Shown: positions 1 to 8,653, numbered from the stretch's first letter. The stretch is DNA of 29,049 nt from Opitutales bacterium (GCA_021772595.1 JAJFLS010000560.1:1-29049); one strand, 5' to 3'. Numbers and translations: made by a program. Notes: generated by a model not told the origin, from the letters alone.

Positions 1-1711
1 GAACAACGCGTTTGCCGAATCCTCGCAGAAGGACATGAGCTCTGTCATGATGTACATGTTCTTGGCCATATTCATAATCATGGCGGTGTTGCTCCGATCT
101 GTTTTCGGGACCATTGCGGCGGGAGCGGTGATCTTTCTCACGATCATGGCGTCGATGGGCATGATGGGGTGGTATGGATACAATTTGAGCCCGCCGCTCG
201 CGAGTGCTCCGACGATGATCATGACGCTGGCGGTCGCTGACAGTATTCACATATTGATAACGTTTTTCCATGAGCTAAGAGCGGGACGGGACAAGCGGTC
301 CGCGATCATCGAGAGCATACGAGTGAACTTCACTCCTGTGCTGCTCACGAGCGTGACGACGGCGATAGGATTTCTGAGCATGAACTTCAGCGATGCGCCG
401 CCCTTCCGCTATTTGGGCAATGTGGTTGCAACAGGGGTGATCATTGCCTGGGCGATCTCCGTCTTTTTCCTTCCTGCAGTGATTTCAATGCTCCCGTTCA
501 AAGCGAAGGTTCGAGCGGATTCTACGACGACGATCTTCGATCGGTTCTCCGATCTGCTGGCCCGGCGTAAAGGTCAGTTTCTCACGGGGTCGATTGTCGT
601 TGTTGCATTCTTGGGCGTCATGATTCCGCGTATCGATCTCAACGACCAGTGGGTCAAGTATTTCGATACAAGCATGGAGTTCCGTCAGGATTCGGACTAT
701 GCCGAGGAGAATCTTACCGGAATGAACAACTTCGAGTTTTCCATTCCTGCAAAAGAGAGCGGAGGCATCAGCGAGCCTGAGTACCTGGCTACTCTCGAGC
801 GATTCACAAACTGGTACCGGGCGCGCGAAAATGTGAAGCAGGTGAATTCGATAGCGGATGTGATGAAACGCTTGAACAAGAACATGCACGAGGACGATGA
901 ATCCTATCACCGGATACCGGACAGTCGCGAACTGGCGGCCCAGTACCTGCTGCTCTACGAATTCTCGCTGCCGTATGGTTTGGATCTCAACAATCAGATA
1001 AACGTCGATAAGTCGGCCACTCGTTTCACGGTGACGACTCGCGATGTGGCTACCAAAGAGCTTCGCGCATTGATCGAGGACGGAGAGAATTGGCTTGAGG
1101 AGAATGCGCCCCAATACATGCACGTGAAGGCGGCGAGCCCGACCGTGATGTTCGCCCATATTTCCGAGAGGAATATAAAGAGCATGCTCGGCGGCACTTT
1201 TCTAGCGGTACTTGCAATCTCGATACTGCTGGCAATCGCTCTAAAAAGCGTCCGTTACGGACTGGTCAGTTTGGTGCCGAATATAGTTCCGCCGGTGCTA
1301 GGCTTCGGTGCTTGGAGTCTTCTATACGGGGAGATGGGATTGTCGCTGGCGATGGTCTCAGGGATGACGCTCGGCATTGTTGTCGACGACACGGTGCACT
1401 TTCTGAGCAAGTACCTGCGTGGTCGTCGAGAGAAAGGATTGAACGGAGAAGAAGCGGTTCGATACGCTTTCCAGACTGTCGGCAAGGCCTTGGTGGTGAC
1501 GACGATTATTCTGGTGGTTGGATTTGGAATACTGGGGACTTCCTCTTTCCGAATGAATAGCTGGATGGGCCAGTTGACCGCGATCGTAATCGTATTCGCT
1601 TTGGTGGCGGACTTCGTCCTGCTCCCAGCGTTTCTGATGATTCTCGATGGCAAGAAAAAGAGGAGCAGGGTATTAACGACCTCAGTCGAAGAGAAGCCCG
1701 CTCTCGCGTAG
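1..1711 (+). CDS. RND superfamily (MMPL) exporter, 5' end outside window
   Basis: This is an inner-membrane RND-superfamily transporter of the MMPL/SSD type, probably moving a lipid or other hydrophobic compound. The frame is already open at base 2, before the first ATG at 35, so the gene starts upstream. A normal family member is roughly 750-900 residues, so TM1 and the first periplasmic domain are missing here. Two homologous halves are visible. The first has the TM4-type motif AVADSIHILI (about 225-254). The second has GIVVDDTVHFL (about 1374-1403), the usual GxxxDD signature of the proton-relay helix. Between them lies a periplasmic domain of about 200 residues (about 640-1180). Hydrophobic helices flank both motifs. 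The gene is followed after 56 bp by a LolA-like gene and then an outer-membrane protein gene on the same strand. The family call is secure; the substrate is unknown. Confidence 0.92.
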   Translation, partial: NNAFAESSQKDMSSVMMYMFLAIFIIMAVLLRSVFGTIAAGAVIFLTIMASMGMMGWYGYNLSPPLASAPTMIMTLAVADSIHILITFFHELRAGRDKRSAIIESIRVNFTPVLLTSVTTAIGFLSMNFSDAPPFRYLGNVVATGVIIAWAISVFFLPAVISMLPFKAKVRADSTTTIFDRFSDLLARRKGQFLTGSIVVVAFLGVMIPRIDLNDQWVKYFDTSMEFRQDSDYAEENLTGMNNFEFSIPAKESGGISEPEYLATLERFTNWYRARENVKQVNSIADVMKRLNKNMHEDDESYHRIPDSRELAAQYLLLYEFSLPYGLDLNNQINVDKSATRFTVTTRDVATKELRALIEDGENWLEENAPQYMHVKAASPTVMFAHISERNIKSMLGGTFLAVLAISILLAIALKSVRYGLVSLVPNIVPPVLGFGAWSLLYGEMGLSLAMVSGMTLGIVVDDTVHFLSKYLRGRREKGLNGEEAVRYAFQTVGKALVVTTIILVVGFGILGTSSFRMNSWMGQLTAIVIVFALVADFVLLPAFLMILDGKKKRSRVLTTSVEEKPALA

Positions 1712-1767
1712 AAGCTGGAATGTAGTCGGGACAATTAGAGCAACATAAAATTAAAAAAACTATACTT

Positions 1768-2565
1768 ATGAAAAATCACACAAGCAAATTGCTGGCCTTC
1801 AAGTTCGCTGCGTTGCTGGCAGCAATGCCGGGCTTCGCAGAGGAAACGCCGGAAGATAAGGGACTGCGCATAGCGGTCGAGTCGGACAAGCGCGATATCG
1901 GATTCGCTGATACGATCGTGGATATGGAAATGATTCTGACGAATCGTCATGGAGAATCCAGTACACGCCGGATGGAGCTTCGCACGCTCGAAGGCGTAGG
2001 GGATGGCGACAAAACGTTGATCACTTTCGACGAGCCGCGCGATGTTAAAGGCACAGCGTTTCTGTCTTTCACGCACAAGGAGGGACAGGATGATCAGTGG
2101 CTTTTCCTGCCAGCGCTGAAACGCGTTAAACGCATCGCGTCCAGCAATAAGTCCGGCCCGTTTGTCGGAAGCGAATTCGCCTATGAGGACCTCACCTCGC
2201 AGGAAGTCGAGAAGTACACCTACAAGTACATCGGAGACGCCGAATTGGAGGGATTGAAATGCTTCAAGATCGAACGCTATCCAGTAGATCCAAAATCAGG
2301 ATACACCCGTCAAGTCGGCTGGGTAGATAAGGAGCATTATCGTGTAATTCGGATCGATTTCTATGACAGAAAAGCGGCTCTCTTGAAGACTTTGGCTTTC
2401 TCTGGCTACCAACAGTATCTCGATAAGTTCTGGCGTGCGGATAGTCTCAAGATGGTGAATCACCAGACAGGCAAAGCGACTGAATTGCTTTGGAAGGAGT
2501 ATCGCTTCGGCAACAATTTCACCGAGCGCGATTTCGATCAACGCAGCTTGCAGAATGCTCGTTAG
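1768..2565 (+). CDS. LolA-like outer membrane lipoprotein-sorting protein
   Basis: This is a periplasmic protein of 265 residues with an N-terminal signal peptide (residues 1 to about 24, ending in PGFAEE). Its body matches the outer-membrane lipoprotein-sorting (LolA-like, PF17131) family. Typical features visible are an early TRRMELRT strand, TLITFDEPRDVKGTAFL, QWLFLPALKRVKRI and SGPFVGSEFAYED. Such proteins have a half-barrel that binds a lipid or lipoprotein acyl chain. In many bacteria this subtype is encoded beside MMPL exporters rather than with LolB/LolCDE, and that is the arrangement here: 56 bp after the exporter and 49 bp before an outer-membrane protein. I infer that it shuttles the exporter's substrate across the periplasm. 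The ATG at 1768 follows an A-rich leader without a clear Shine-Dalgarno sequence. Confidence 0.88.
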   Translation: MKNHTSKLLAFKFAALLAAMPGFAEETPEDKGLRIAVESDKRDIGFADTIVDMEMILTNRHGESSTRRMELRTLEGVGDGDKTLITFDEPRDVKGTAFLSFTHKEGQDDQWLFLPALKRVKRIASSNKSGPFVGSEFAYEDLTSQEVEKYTYKYIGDAELEGLKCFKIERYPVDPKSGYTRQVGWVDKEHYRVIRIDFYDRKAALLKTLAFSGYQQYLDKFWRADSLKMVNHQTGKATELLWKEYRFGNNFTERDFDQRSLQNAR

Positions 2566-2614
2566 GAGTCTGGTCGCGATCTGAACAATCGCATCAGCAA
2601 GGAAGACGGAAACA

Positions 2615-3814
2615 ATGAATTTCAGGGCAAAACAAGTGTGGATGCTGGGGCTGCTGTTAGTGGCCCCAGCTATCCTGAGGGGTGGAGAATGGTCGGGCTA
2701 TGTGACCGCCGAGACACGGGTCTTCGAACGTTCGCCTTTGTTTAGCGAACAGAAGAGCGGCGCGAGCGCAGCGATGATATTCGAGCCTGAATTCTATACA
2801 GGCTGGAAGGACGGCGACCGGGCGATCGAGTTTACTCCGTATTTTCGAGTGGATACGCATGACGATGAAAGGAACATCATCGATATCCGAGAACTGTCTT
2901 ATTTGATGGTGAATGGGGATTGGGAGATCCGATTCGGAGTGTCGAAAGTTTTTTGGGGAGTCGCGGAGTCGCAGCACCTCGTGGATACGATCAATCAAAC
3001 TGATCTCGTGGCGAGCCCGGATGGGGAGGACAAGCTCGGGCAACCCATGATCCAAGTGGTGCGCGTGACTCCGTTTGGCGACTTCAGCGCGTTCGTGCTT
3101 CCCGGATTTCGGGAGCGGACGTTTCCCGGCTCAGAAGGCCGCCTTCGCAGCAGTCCGTGGGTGGATACGGATAGTGCGATTTACGAGTCGGCGGCAGAGG
3201 AAGGGCATGTCGATGGAGCGTTACGCTGGTTTAACATTATCGGAGATTTCGATATCGGCCTGCATTACTTTCGAGGGACTAGTCGCGATCCGCTAATGAC
3301 GCTGGGAATGGATGAAGAGGGTGACATTGTGTTGAGACCCTATTACGAGCAGATGGATCAAGTGGGCTTGGATTTGCAATACACGAAAGATAGCTGGTTG
3401 TGGAAGCTGGAGGCATTGGCTCGCGAGACAACTTCAGATGACTACAGCGCGATGGTTGGGGGATTCGAATACACGTTGTATGGCATTGGTGGATCGGCTA
3501 TCGACGCGGGTCTCTTGGCGGAAGGACATTTCGATTCACGCGGGGTGAATGCTCCTACGCCGTTCAACAAAGATCTTTTTGTAGGAACGCGGCTCTCGTG
3601 GAATGACGATGTGGATACAAACGTCGTGGCGGGCGCCTTTGTTGATCTGGATAACGACAGCGTTTTCGCCCGAATCGAATTCGAGCGACGCATCGGACGG
3701 AACTACAAAATCGAAGTCGAGCTTCAAAAGCTCACGAACGTCGCCACCCGGGATGCGTTCTACAGTTTGCGGCGGGACAGCTATTTTCAGCTTAGCTTGA
3801 GTCGCTACTGGTAG
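2615..3814 (+). CDS. Putative outer-membrane beta-barrel protein of the exporter trio
   Basis: The product has 399 residues with a signal peptide (about 1-23). The rest is rich in alternating amphipathic strands with many Trp/Tyr/Phe residues. It ends in an aromatic residue (LSLSRYW), the usual C-terminal signature recognised by the BAM machinery. The layout resembles the DUF1302/alginate-export-like barrels that accompany MMPL exporters and LolA-like proteins, but I cannot assign a Pfam family with certainty. The segment IIDIRELSYLMVNGDWEIRFG and the following VFWGVAESQHLVD are the most family-like parts. AAGGA about 15 bases before the ATG is a possible ribosome binding site. The position at the end of the exporter and LolA-like genes suggests it is the outer-membrane member of a three-part envelope system. 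Confidence 0.72.
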   Translation: MNFRAKQVWMLGLLLVAPAILRGGEWSGYVTAETRVFERSPLFSEQKSGASAAMIFEPEFYTGWKDGDRAIEFTPYFRVDTHDDERNIIDIRELSYLMVNGDWEIRFGVSKVFWGVAESQHLVDTINQTDLVASPDGEDKLGQPMIQVVRVTPFGDFSAFVLPGFRERTFPGSEGRLRSSPWVDTDSAIYESAAEEGHVDGALRWFNIIGDFDIGLHYFRGTSRDPLMTLGMDEEGDIVLRPYYEQMDQVGLDLQYTKDSWLWKLEALARETTSDDYSAMVGGFEYTLYGIGGSAIDAGLLAEGHFDSRGVNAPTPFNKDLFVGTRLSWNDDVDTNVVAGAFVDLDNDSVFARIEFERRIGRNYKIEVELQKLTNVATRDAFYSLRRDSYFQLSLSRYW

Positions 3815-3925
3815 CTGGGGAGTTTTCAGCTCCATTTACGAGGGCGAGCCATTTTCAAATTGTCATCCGCGATCGTCGCGGTCAGCGTCTGAGTTCTGTA
3901 AGGCTGTTCAATAAATTCATTTATT

Positions 3926-4006
3926 GGTAGGGACCGACTGCCAGGCGGTCCGCATTGCCTTAGCGAGACTCAATCATTGCGGCCTGCCTGGCAGTCAGGC
4001 CCTACC
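3926..4006. repeat. REPIN-like double hairpin, type C
   Basis: The outer ends are GGTAGGG and CCCTACC, an inverted pair. Inside are two separate hairpins: GGACCG/CGGTCC around ACTGCCAGG, and GGCCTG/CAGGCC around CCTGGCAGT. The first arm recurs almost exactly at 6932-6959, which shows that this is a dispersed repeat. It lies just upstream of the redoxin start, so reading frames extended into it are spurious. Confidence 0.7.
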
Positions 4007-4016
4007 TATTTCAATT

Positions 4017-4598
4017 ATGTCATTTACTCTTTCTGTTGGGGCGAGCGCCCCGGATTTTAATCTCCCTGCAACTGACGGCAAAAGCTACGGTTTGAGCGAT
4101 TTCGCGAGCTCGAAGTTTCTCGTCGTCTTTTTCACATGCAACCACTGCCCGTTTGTAACCGGATCTGATGAAATCACTCGCCAGACGGCCGAGCGATTCG
4201 CGGACCGAGGCGTGTCCTTCGTCGGGATCAATTCGAACAGCAAGAACACTTACGCCGAAGACGATTTCCCTCATATGGTGTCGCGGATGGAGGAGCATGG
4301 ATTCCCTTGGATCTATCTGCACGATGAATCGCAAGAAATCGCCCGTGCCTACGGAGCTTTGCGCACGCCTCATTTCTACGTTTTCGATCAGGAGCGTAAG
4401 CTTATCTACACCGGCCGAGGCATCGACACGCCGCGAGACGGGAGCGCGATGACCGTCAACGACCTGGAACGCGCCCTCGAAGAAGCGACCAGCGGCCAGC
4501 CTGTCAGCGTCCCCGAGACCAATCCGATCGGTTGCAACGTGAAGTGGGACGGCAAAGGCGCCCACTGGATGCCCGCCGACGCGTGCGATCTGGTTTGA
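4017..4598 (+). CDS. Thioredoxin-fold redoxin (AhpC/TSA-like) with CNHC motif
   Basis: The product has 193 residues of the thioredoxin-like redoxin superfamily. It has the opening GASAPDFNLPATDGK typical of AhpC/TSA and TlpA-like proteins, then the redox pair C41-N-H-C44 in FFTCNHCPFV. This subtype (CNHCPxV) is a common cytoplasmic thioredoxin-family protein whose partner is unknown. A cis-Pro segment (ALRTPHFYVFD) is also present. I chose the ATG at 4017. An in-frame upstream extension to 3924 would be translated from the intergenic repeat at 3926-4006 and adds nothing conserved. No signal peptide is present from 4017. A likely role is thiol or peroxide metabolism. A hairpin follows the stop codon. 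Confidence 0.88.
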   Translation: MSFTLSVGASAPDFNLPATDGKSYGLSDFASSKFLVVFFTCNHCPFVTGSDEITRQTAERFADRGVSFVGINSNSKNTYAEDDFPHMVSRMEEHGFPWIYLHDESQEIARAYGALRTPHFYVFDQERKLIYTGRGIDTPRDGSAMTVNDLERALEEATSGQPVSVPETNPIGCNVKWDGKGAHWMPADACDLV

Positions 4599-4613
4599 GG
4601 AAAGTCCAGAAAA

Positions 4614-4641
4614 ACGCCTCGAGCACTGTTGCCCGAGGCGT
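4614..4641 (+). terminator. Hairpin downstream of redoxin gene
   Basis: A perfect 8-bp stem ACGCCTCG/CGAGGCGT with a 12-base loop starts 15 bases after the redoxin stop. It is preceded by an A-run (AAAAACG), but no strong U-run follows on the + strand. It may act in both directions between this gene and the convergent gene ending at 4687. Confidence 0.5.
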
Positions 4642-4686
4642 GTAGGATCATTCTAACGAGTCACCGGGATCGCTGTCATTGGTATT

Positions 4687-5208
4687 TTAGGACAGCGCTT
4701 TTAGCTTTCGTATCGCTTGGCGAAAAGCGTCCTCTGCCGTTTCCTCAAAATGGTCGGCGATGTCGCGTCGCATAAGCACGTCGATACCCGATCGATACCC
4801 TCGAAACACGCCAAGGTTAATCCCATTGCCATCGGCGTCGTAGTATTTTGCCGAGACAGAAATCTCATACATATTGCCGACGCTGCGGCCCCAGTGAATT
4901 ACTTTGAATTCAAGATAATCTCTGGGATTCTTCGGCCCGTTATCGTTATAGTGTAGCTCGAAGCCAACGAACTTTTGGCGACGCGCTGCTTCGTAGAAGG
5001 CATTCTCGAGCAGGTCCTTTCGCACCCACTCCGCATCTAGGCTTATGAGGCCGCGCAAATCGTCAATGTTGATGATGAGATTCTGCTCTAGCGGTTCAAT
5101 TTTCTCCGGCGATGCCGACAAGGCGACTGGCGAGGCGACCATGGCAGTCGCTAGACAAACGATCAGATTTCTTGCCAATCTTTGTTTCCATAATTTGCAA
5201 TATTTCAT
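4687..5208 (-). CDS. Secreted protein of unknown function
   Basis: The product has 173 residues. The N-terminus is basic and then hydrophobic (residues 1-32, ending SPVALSASPEK), a clear export signal. The mature part, about 140 residues, has mixed alpha/beta character with a central KVIHWGRSVGNMYEISVSAKY stretch and a C-terminal acidic/basic helix (EETAEDAFRQAIRKLKAL). I do not recognise the family. The start is well supported: on the minus strand GAGGA lies 7 bases before the ATG, one of the few clear Shine-Dalgarno sites in the window. It is divergent from the glycosidase-like gene at 5415, with 206 bp between them that holds an inverted repeat. Confidence 0.75.
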   Translation of the reverse strand: MKYCKLWKQRLARNLIVCLATAMVASPVALSASPEKIEPLEQNLIINIDDLRGLISLDAEWVRKDLLENAFYEAARRQKFVGFELHYNDNGPKNPRDYLEFKVIHWGRSVGNMYEISVSAKYYDADGNGINLGVFRGYRSGIDVLMRRDIADHFEETAEDAFRQAIRKLKALS

Positions 5209-5288
5209 TTTTTGTTCCTCCCTGTTTTCGGACCGATTTACGATCCTCTCTGCTTTACTAACTAATACGAAAAGGGTTCAAAGACGGA

Positions 5289-5306
5289 TTCAAACAATCG
5301 TTTGAA
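5289..5306. promoter_or_regulatory. Inverted repeat, possible operator
   Basis: TTCAAAC-AATC-GTTTGAA is a perfect 7-bp inverted repeat with a 4-base spacer in the divergent region between 5208 (-) and 5415 (+). A related half, GGTTCAAA, lies just upstream (about 5275-5282). Size and symmetry suit a dimeric regulator. No regulator is encoded next to it. Confidence 0.4.
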
Positions 5307-5414
5307 ACGTAGCTGGATCGCAATCCTGATGGCTTTCAGATCCAATTTCGACTGTATGGTAAACCAAAGAAAGGATTGAGGAAACTCGCCACTGGAGGCA
5401 TAACTTGCGTCTAA

Positions 5415-6866
5415 ATGAGTGCCCCTCTCACCCGCCTCTTCGTTTTCGTAACAGCATTAACCGTTGCGCATTTTCTTAACGCTGAAGAAACGTCCATTCC
5501 GGATCTAAAAGACCGACGAGAACTCTTCGTGGACGAGTTCATTATCGAGTCGCTTGACGGGCTTTCTTTGCGACTGCACCATCCGAAAAGGGAGGAGCCT
5601 GCGTTCGCGTTCGACAATCCTTGGGAGGGCCGCTTCTCCGCTTACCCAACCATCATTAAGGACGACGACCTTTACCGCATGTACTACCGTGGATTGCCTA
5701 ATGTGGAAGAAGGCACGGTTGCGGTTACGTGCTATGCAGAGTCTGGAGACGGCATCCACTGGACGAAACCGAATCTCGGGGTCTACGAGATCAACGGCTC
5801 TAAGGAGAACAACGTTGTTCTGGCGCTCGACGACAAGTACTCACGGAGTTTCAGTCCGCTTCTAGATACGCGGCCAGGCGTACCGAGCGAACGACGCTTC
5901 AAGGCGATCACTGGGGTAGAGGGCAACGGCTTGGCTGCCTTCGTATCGGAGGATGGAATACATTGGAATCGCTGGGGGCCAGAACTAATTTTCACTCAAG
6001 GCCAATTCGATTCGCATAACGTCGCCTTCTGGTCGGCCAGCGAGGAGCAGTACGTGTGCTACTTTCGCACCTGGACGGGGGAAGGCTACAACGGCATCCG
6101 CACGATCAGCCGCACGACTTCGGACGACTTTCTGAACTGGACGGATCCAGTCGCGATGGACTTTGGCGGCACGCCAATGGAGCATCTTTATACGAATGGC
6201 ACGCATCCTTATTTTAGAGCGCCCCATATCTATGTCGGTTTGGCCAAACGCTTCTTCCCTAAAAAGGCGGCCTTCGAGGGTAGTGTTGCAGAATCGTTGG
6301 TCGACAATCCAAAATACGCGATCGCCTCCAGCGACTCGATTTTCATGAGCACGCGCGGCGACAATCGCTACGACAGAACGTTTATGGAAGCCTTCATTCG
6401 CCCGGGGGAAACACAGTTGGATTGGGTCGCTCGCGACAACACTCCAGCTCTCGGTTTGGCGGAAGGCGACGGCAGGGAGATGTATCTCTACCGGATGTCG
6501 CATTATGCCCAGCCGACTGCCCATCTCGCTCGGTACTCTTTGCGCTTGGATGGCTTCGTTTCGCTGCACGCGCCTTACGCGCACGGTGAGCTAGTTACCA
6601 AGCCGTTTCAGTTCGAAGGTCGGGAGTTGGAGATCAACTACGAGAGTTCTGCGGCTGGGGAATTGCGCTTCGAGCTACAGAATCTCGATGGAAGCCCAAT
6701 ATCTGGATACGGTTTGGAAAGCTGCAACTCGATATTCGGAAATGAAATCGAGCGAATCGTTTCGTGGGAAAATGGTTCCGACGTGTCGAAGCTTTCAGGA
6801 AAGCCGATTCGGATGCGCGTCATCATGAGCGACGCGGATTTCTATTCGTTCCGGTTTCGATGGTAG
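5415..6866 (+). CDS. Secreted five-bladed beta-propeller, GH43/GH32-like glycosidase
   Basis: The product has 483 residues. A signal peptide (about 1-23, HFLNAEE) is followed by a propeller of the GH32/43/62/68-like fold. The repeated blade motif is SGDGIHWTKPNLG near residue 110 and SEDGIHWNRWG near residue 180. ELFVDEFIIE and SAYPTIIKDDDLYRMYYRG are typical of the family found widely in Planctomycetota and Verrucomicrobiota. Acidic residues suitable for catalysis are present, but I cannot pick the nucleophile and acid from sequence alone. The last 100 residues form a beta-sandwich-like C-terminal domain (from about VTKPFQFEGRELEINY). The role is probably glycan hydrolysis in the periplasm or outside the cell, substrate unknown. 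GGAGG lies 16 bases before the ATG, too far to be a good ribosome site. Confidence 0.75.
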   Translation: MSAPLTRLFVFVTALTVAHFLNAEETSIPDLKDRRELFVDEFIIESLDGLSLRLHHPKREEPAFAFDNPWEGRFSAYPTIIKDDDLYRMYYRGLPNVEEGTVAVTCYAESGDGIHWTKPNLGVYEINGSKENNVVLALDDKYSRSFSPLLDTRPGVPSERRFKAITGVEGNGLAAFVSEDGIHWNRWGPELIFTQGQFDSHNVAFWSASEEQYVCYFRTWTGEGYNGIRTISRTTSDDFLNWTDPVAMDFGGTPMEHLYTNGTHPYFRAPHIYVGLAKRFFPKKAAFEGSVAESLVDNPKYAIASSDSIFMSTRGDNRYDRTFMEAFIRPGETQLDWVARDNTPALGLAEGDGREMYLYRMSHYAQPTAHLARYSLRLDGFVSLHAPYAHGELVTKPFQFEGRELEINYESSAAGELRFELQNLDGSPISGYGLESCNSIFGNEIERIVSWENGSDVSKLSGKPIRMRVIMSDADFYSFRFRW

Positions 6867-6898
6867 GGTAACGACTTCCCCGTAGCGTCGCGAAGGGA

Positions 6899-6921
6899 AT
6901 CGCCTGCAAGCAGGCTCCTAC
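6899..6921. repeat. REP single, type A (solo arm)
   Basis: One arm of the GTAGGAGC-type repeat in reverse orientation. It contains the internal hairpin GCCTGC-AA-GCAGGC and ends in GCTCCTAC. The paired copies lie at 15952-16023, 19531-19600 and 28017-28074. Confidence 0.75.
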
Positions 6922-6931
6922 AAATTTCTAA

Positions 6932-6959
6932 GGTCGGGACCGACTGCCAGGCGGTCCGC
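6932..6959. repeat. REP single, type C (solo arm)
   Basis: GGTCGGGACCGACTGCCAGG and the following CGGTCCGC match the left arm of the repeat at 3926-4006 almost base for base, with the stem GGACCG/CGGTCC. It sits 10 bases after a type A arm, so two repeat families are side by side here. Confidence 0.65.
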
Positions 6960-6961
6960 TT

Positions 6962-7005
6962 CCACGCCGGATTCCCGGCGTAGCTACGTCGCGGACGCGG
7001 CGTGG
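6962..7005 (-). terminator. Stem-loop between convergent genes
   Basis: CCACGCCG and CGGCGTGG pair as an 8-bp outer stem, with a smaller alternative stem CGCCG/CGGCG inside. It ends 3 bases beyond the stop codon of the minus-strand GxGYxYP gene. No U-run follows on that strand, so terminator activity is plausible but unproved. Confidence 0.4.
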
Positions 7006-7007
7006 TA

Positions 7008-8648
7008 TCAATACCCCTTGAAGTGCTCGGGGTCGCCGGGCTGGCGGAAGCGGGTCTTGTAGGTTTTCTTGCTCGCGGCGAGTTTTAGGAACTCGTCTAG
7101 GGCGACCACTTCGATGGGGCCTTCGAGATTGTCGACGATTTCTACGAGGCTGTTTACATCGTTGGACTCACGCACGTGGACGAGAAGAAAGTACGGGCGT
7201 TTGCTATTGAGCGCGATCAGCTCGTTCAAATCGTCCCGCACCTGATCTCGTGGACGCTTCGGGTCGATGTAGTAATCGTACGAAAGCATCGGGCGGGAGT
7301 CGCGAAGATCGCGGGTGCGCGCTGGGCCGTAGCCGTTGATAAATCCGAGGACGTTCGGAAAGGCTTCGTAGTAGGCGTCCACGGTTTCTTTGAAAAGGTC
7401 GGCATTGCCCACGTTTCCGTCGGCCACGGAATTGTCCATGATCTCCATCACGTGCTGGTCGAGGATTTTCATCATCCCTTTCGCTTCGCCCATTAGCACA
7501 GGGAATCGATCCTTCGGAATGTTATTGGGATACATATATCCGGGTCCGGACAAGCCGCCGATAAAGTAGTCGTTGGGCGTGGCGGATTCGTGAAAATATT
7601 CCAGGGCGGCGGGCGAGAAATCCGTCCAGTTCATCGTGACCTGCCAAGCGAAGGGGAGCTTGCCGCGGCCGGGCTTGGTCCAAACGCCAATACCGATGCT
7701 GTCGGATTGGACGAAGGTCATATATACTTTTTCCTCGGCGACGAGTTTCGCATCGAGTGCCACGTGATGATTATTGTTGAATTTAAATCCGGGCGTGAAT
7801 TCGAATTGGCAGTTGTAGCTCAAGTTCGGAAGGTTGTGGAGCCCTTCCATTTTGAGACCATACATCGACAGAAGCATCGTTGACTGTTCCTCTGTGTCCT
7901 TGCCGTAGGGATGCCAGCCGAAGACGATCGATCCGAGATTAAGGTCTTCGAGGAGGCTGCGGTTGAGCGCGAGCTCGTCGGCCTCGTTTGGATCCGCGGA
8001 CAGGTCGTGGAAAAACATCTTCTCGCGCACGCCCCAATCTGCCATGCCCGGCATCATGACCCGGCCGCGATGTCCGCCCATCAGCATAATCTTGTCGCGG
8101 TTGCATCGCGACCAGTAGCGCTTGATCGCGTCGCCGTAGATTTCCGCGTCGGTATGGCCGGTGTAGCGCCCGCGCAGATCGTCGATTTTCTTCAGGCCAT
8201 GGCTTTCCGCTAGTGGGATGAGGTCTTTGCTGACGACCACGGCGTCTTCAAGACCCGCGATTGTGAAGGCGACGTTCAAGGAAGCGCCGATCGTCCTGTC
8301 CCAGACGACGTAGCCCTTGGCGGCGGATTTGAATTGCCCCAACGCCTCGTCGGCAGTCGCAATCTCAGTAAAGGAAATGTCGTGCTTTCGCTTGTAGAAA
8401 TCGTAGAGCGGCTCGGTGATCTCCCACTGGAATTCCGGTGGGTGGATGATGTATAGGCGAGCCTCGTCGCGATTGGCGAGGCCTTGGAGGCTGACCAGCA
8501 TCGCTTTTTCAGGAAGGCCGCTGGCCACTTCCCAATCGAGATCGAAACGCATGACCCAAGCTTGCTTCGCTGGGGTCGCGGTGGCTGAGGCTAGAAGGGC
8601 TCCGGCTGTGAAAAGCCAGATTGCGGAAAGTTGAAACGCGCGGGTCAT
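7008..8648 (-). CDS. Secreted GxGYxYP-family putative glycoside hydrolase
   Basis: The product has 546 residues with a signal peptide (about 1-27, ending ATATPAKQ). The hallmark GPGYMYP lies near residue 362 (about 7540-7563 on the + strand) and gives the PF14323/PF16216 family its name. Members are predicted carbohydrate-active TIM-barrel-like proteins of Bacteroidota, Planctomycetota and Verrucomicrobiota; to my knowledge their exact reaction is not settled. Length and domain order (N-terminal domain with LQGLANRDEARLYI, then the catalytic-type domain) fit a complete protein. The ATG at 8648 lies 5 bases after the stop of the upstream secreted-protein gene, so the two form an operon. With the propeller gene at 5415 it marks a small glycan-utilisation neighbourhood. 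Confidence 0.88.
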   Translation of the reverse strand: MTRAFQLSAIWLFTAGALLASATATPAKQAWVMRFDLDWEVASGLPEKAMLVSLQGLANRDEARLYIIHPPEFQWEITEPLYDFYKRKHDISFTEIATADEALGQFKSAAKGYVVWDRTIGASLNVAFTIAGLEDAVVVSKDLIPLAESHGLKKIDDLRGRYTGHTDAEIYGDAIKRYWSRCNRDKIMLMGGHRGRVMMPGMADWGVREKMFFHDLSADPNEADELALNRSLLEDLNLGSIVFGWHPYGKDTEEQSTMLLSMYGLKMEGLHNLPNLSYNCQFEFTPGFKFNNNHHVALDAKLVAEEKVYMTFVQSDSIGIGVWTKPGRGKLPFAWQVTMNWTDFSPAALEYFHESATPNDYFIGGLSGPGYMYPNNIPKDRFPVLMGEAKGMMKILDQHVMEIMDNSVADGNVGNADLFKETVDAYYEAFPNVLGFINGYGPARTRDLRDSRPMLSYDYYIDPKRPRDQVRDDLNELIALNSKRPYFLLVHVRESNDVNSLVEIVDNLEGPIEVVALDEFLKLAASKKTYKTRFRQPGDPEHFKGY

Positions 8649-8653
8649 GTCAA

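Noticed and set aside
485..1159. Long minus-strand open frame inside the MMPL gene
   Set aside because: It is antisense to a clear transporter and has no family-like motif; such frames are common in GC-rich genes.
3924..4016. Longer N-terminus for the redoxin
   Set aside because: The extension is translated from a dispersed repeat; the family starts near the ATG at 4017.
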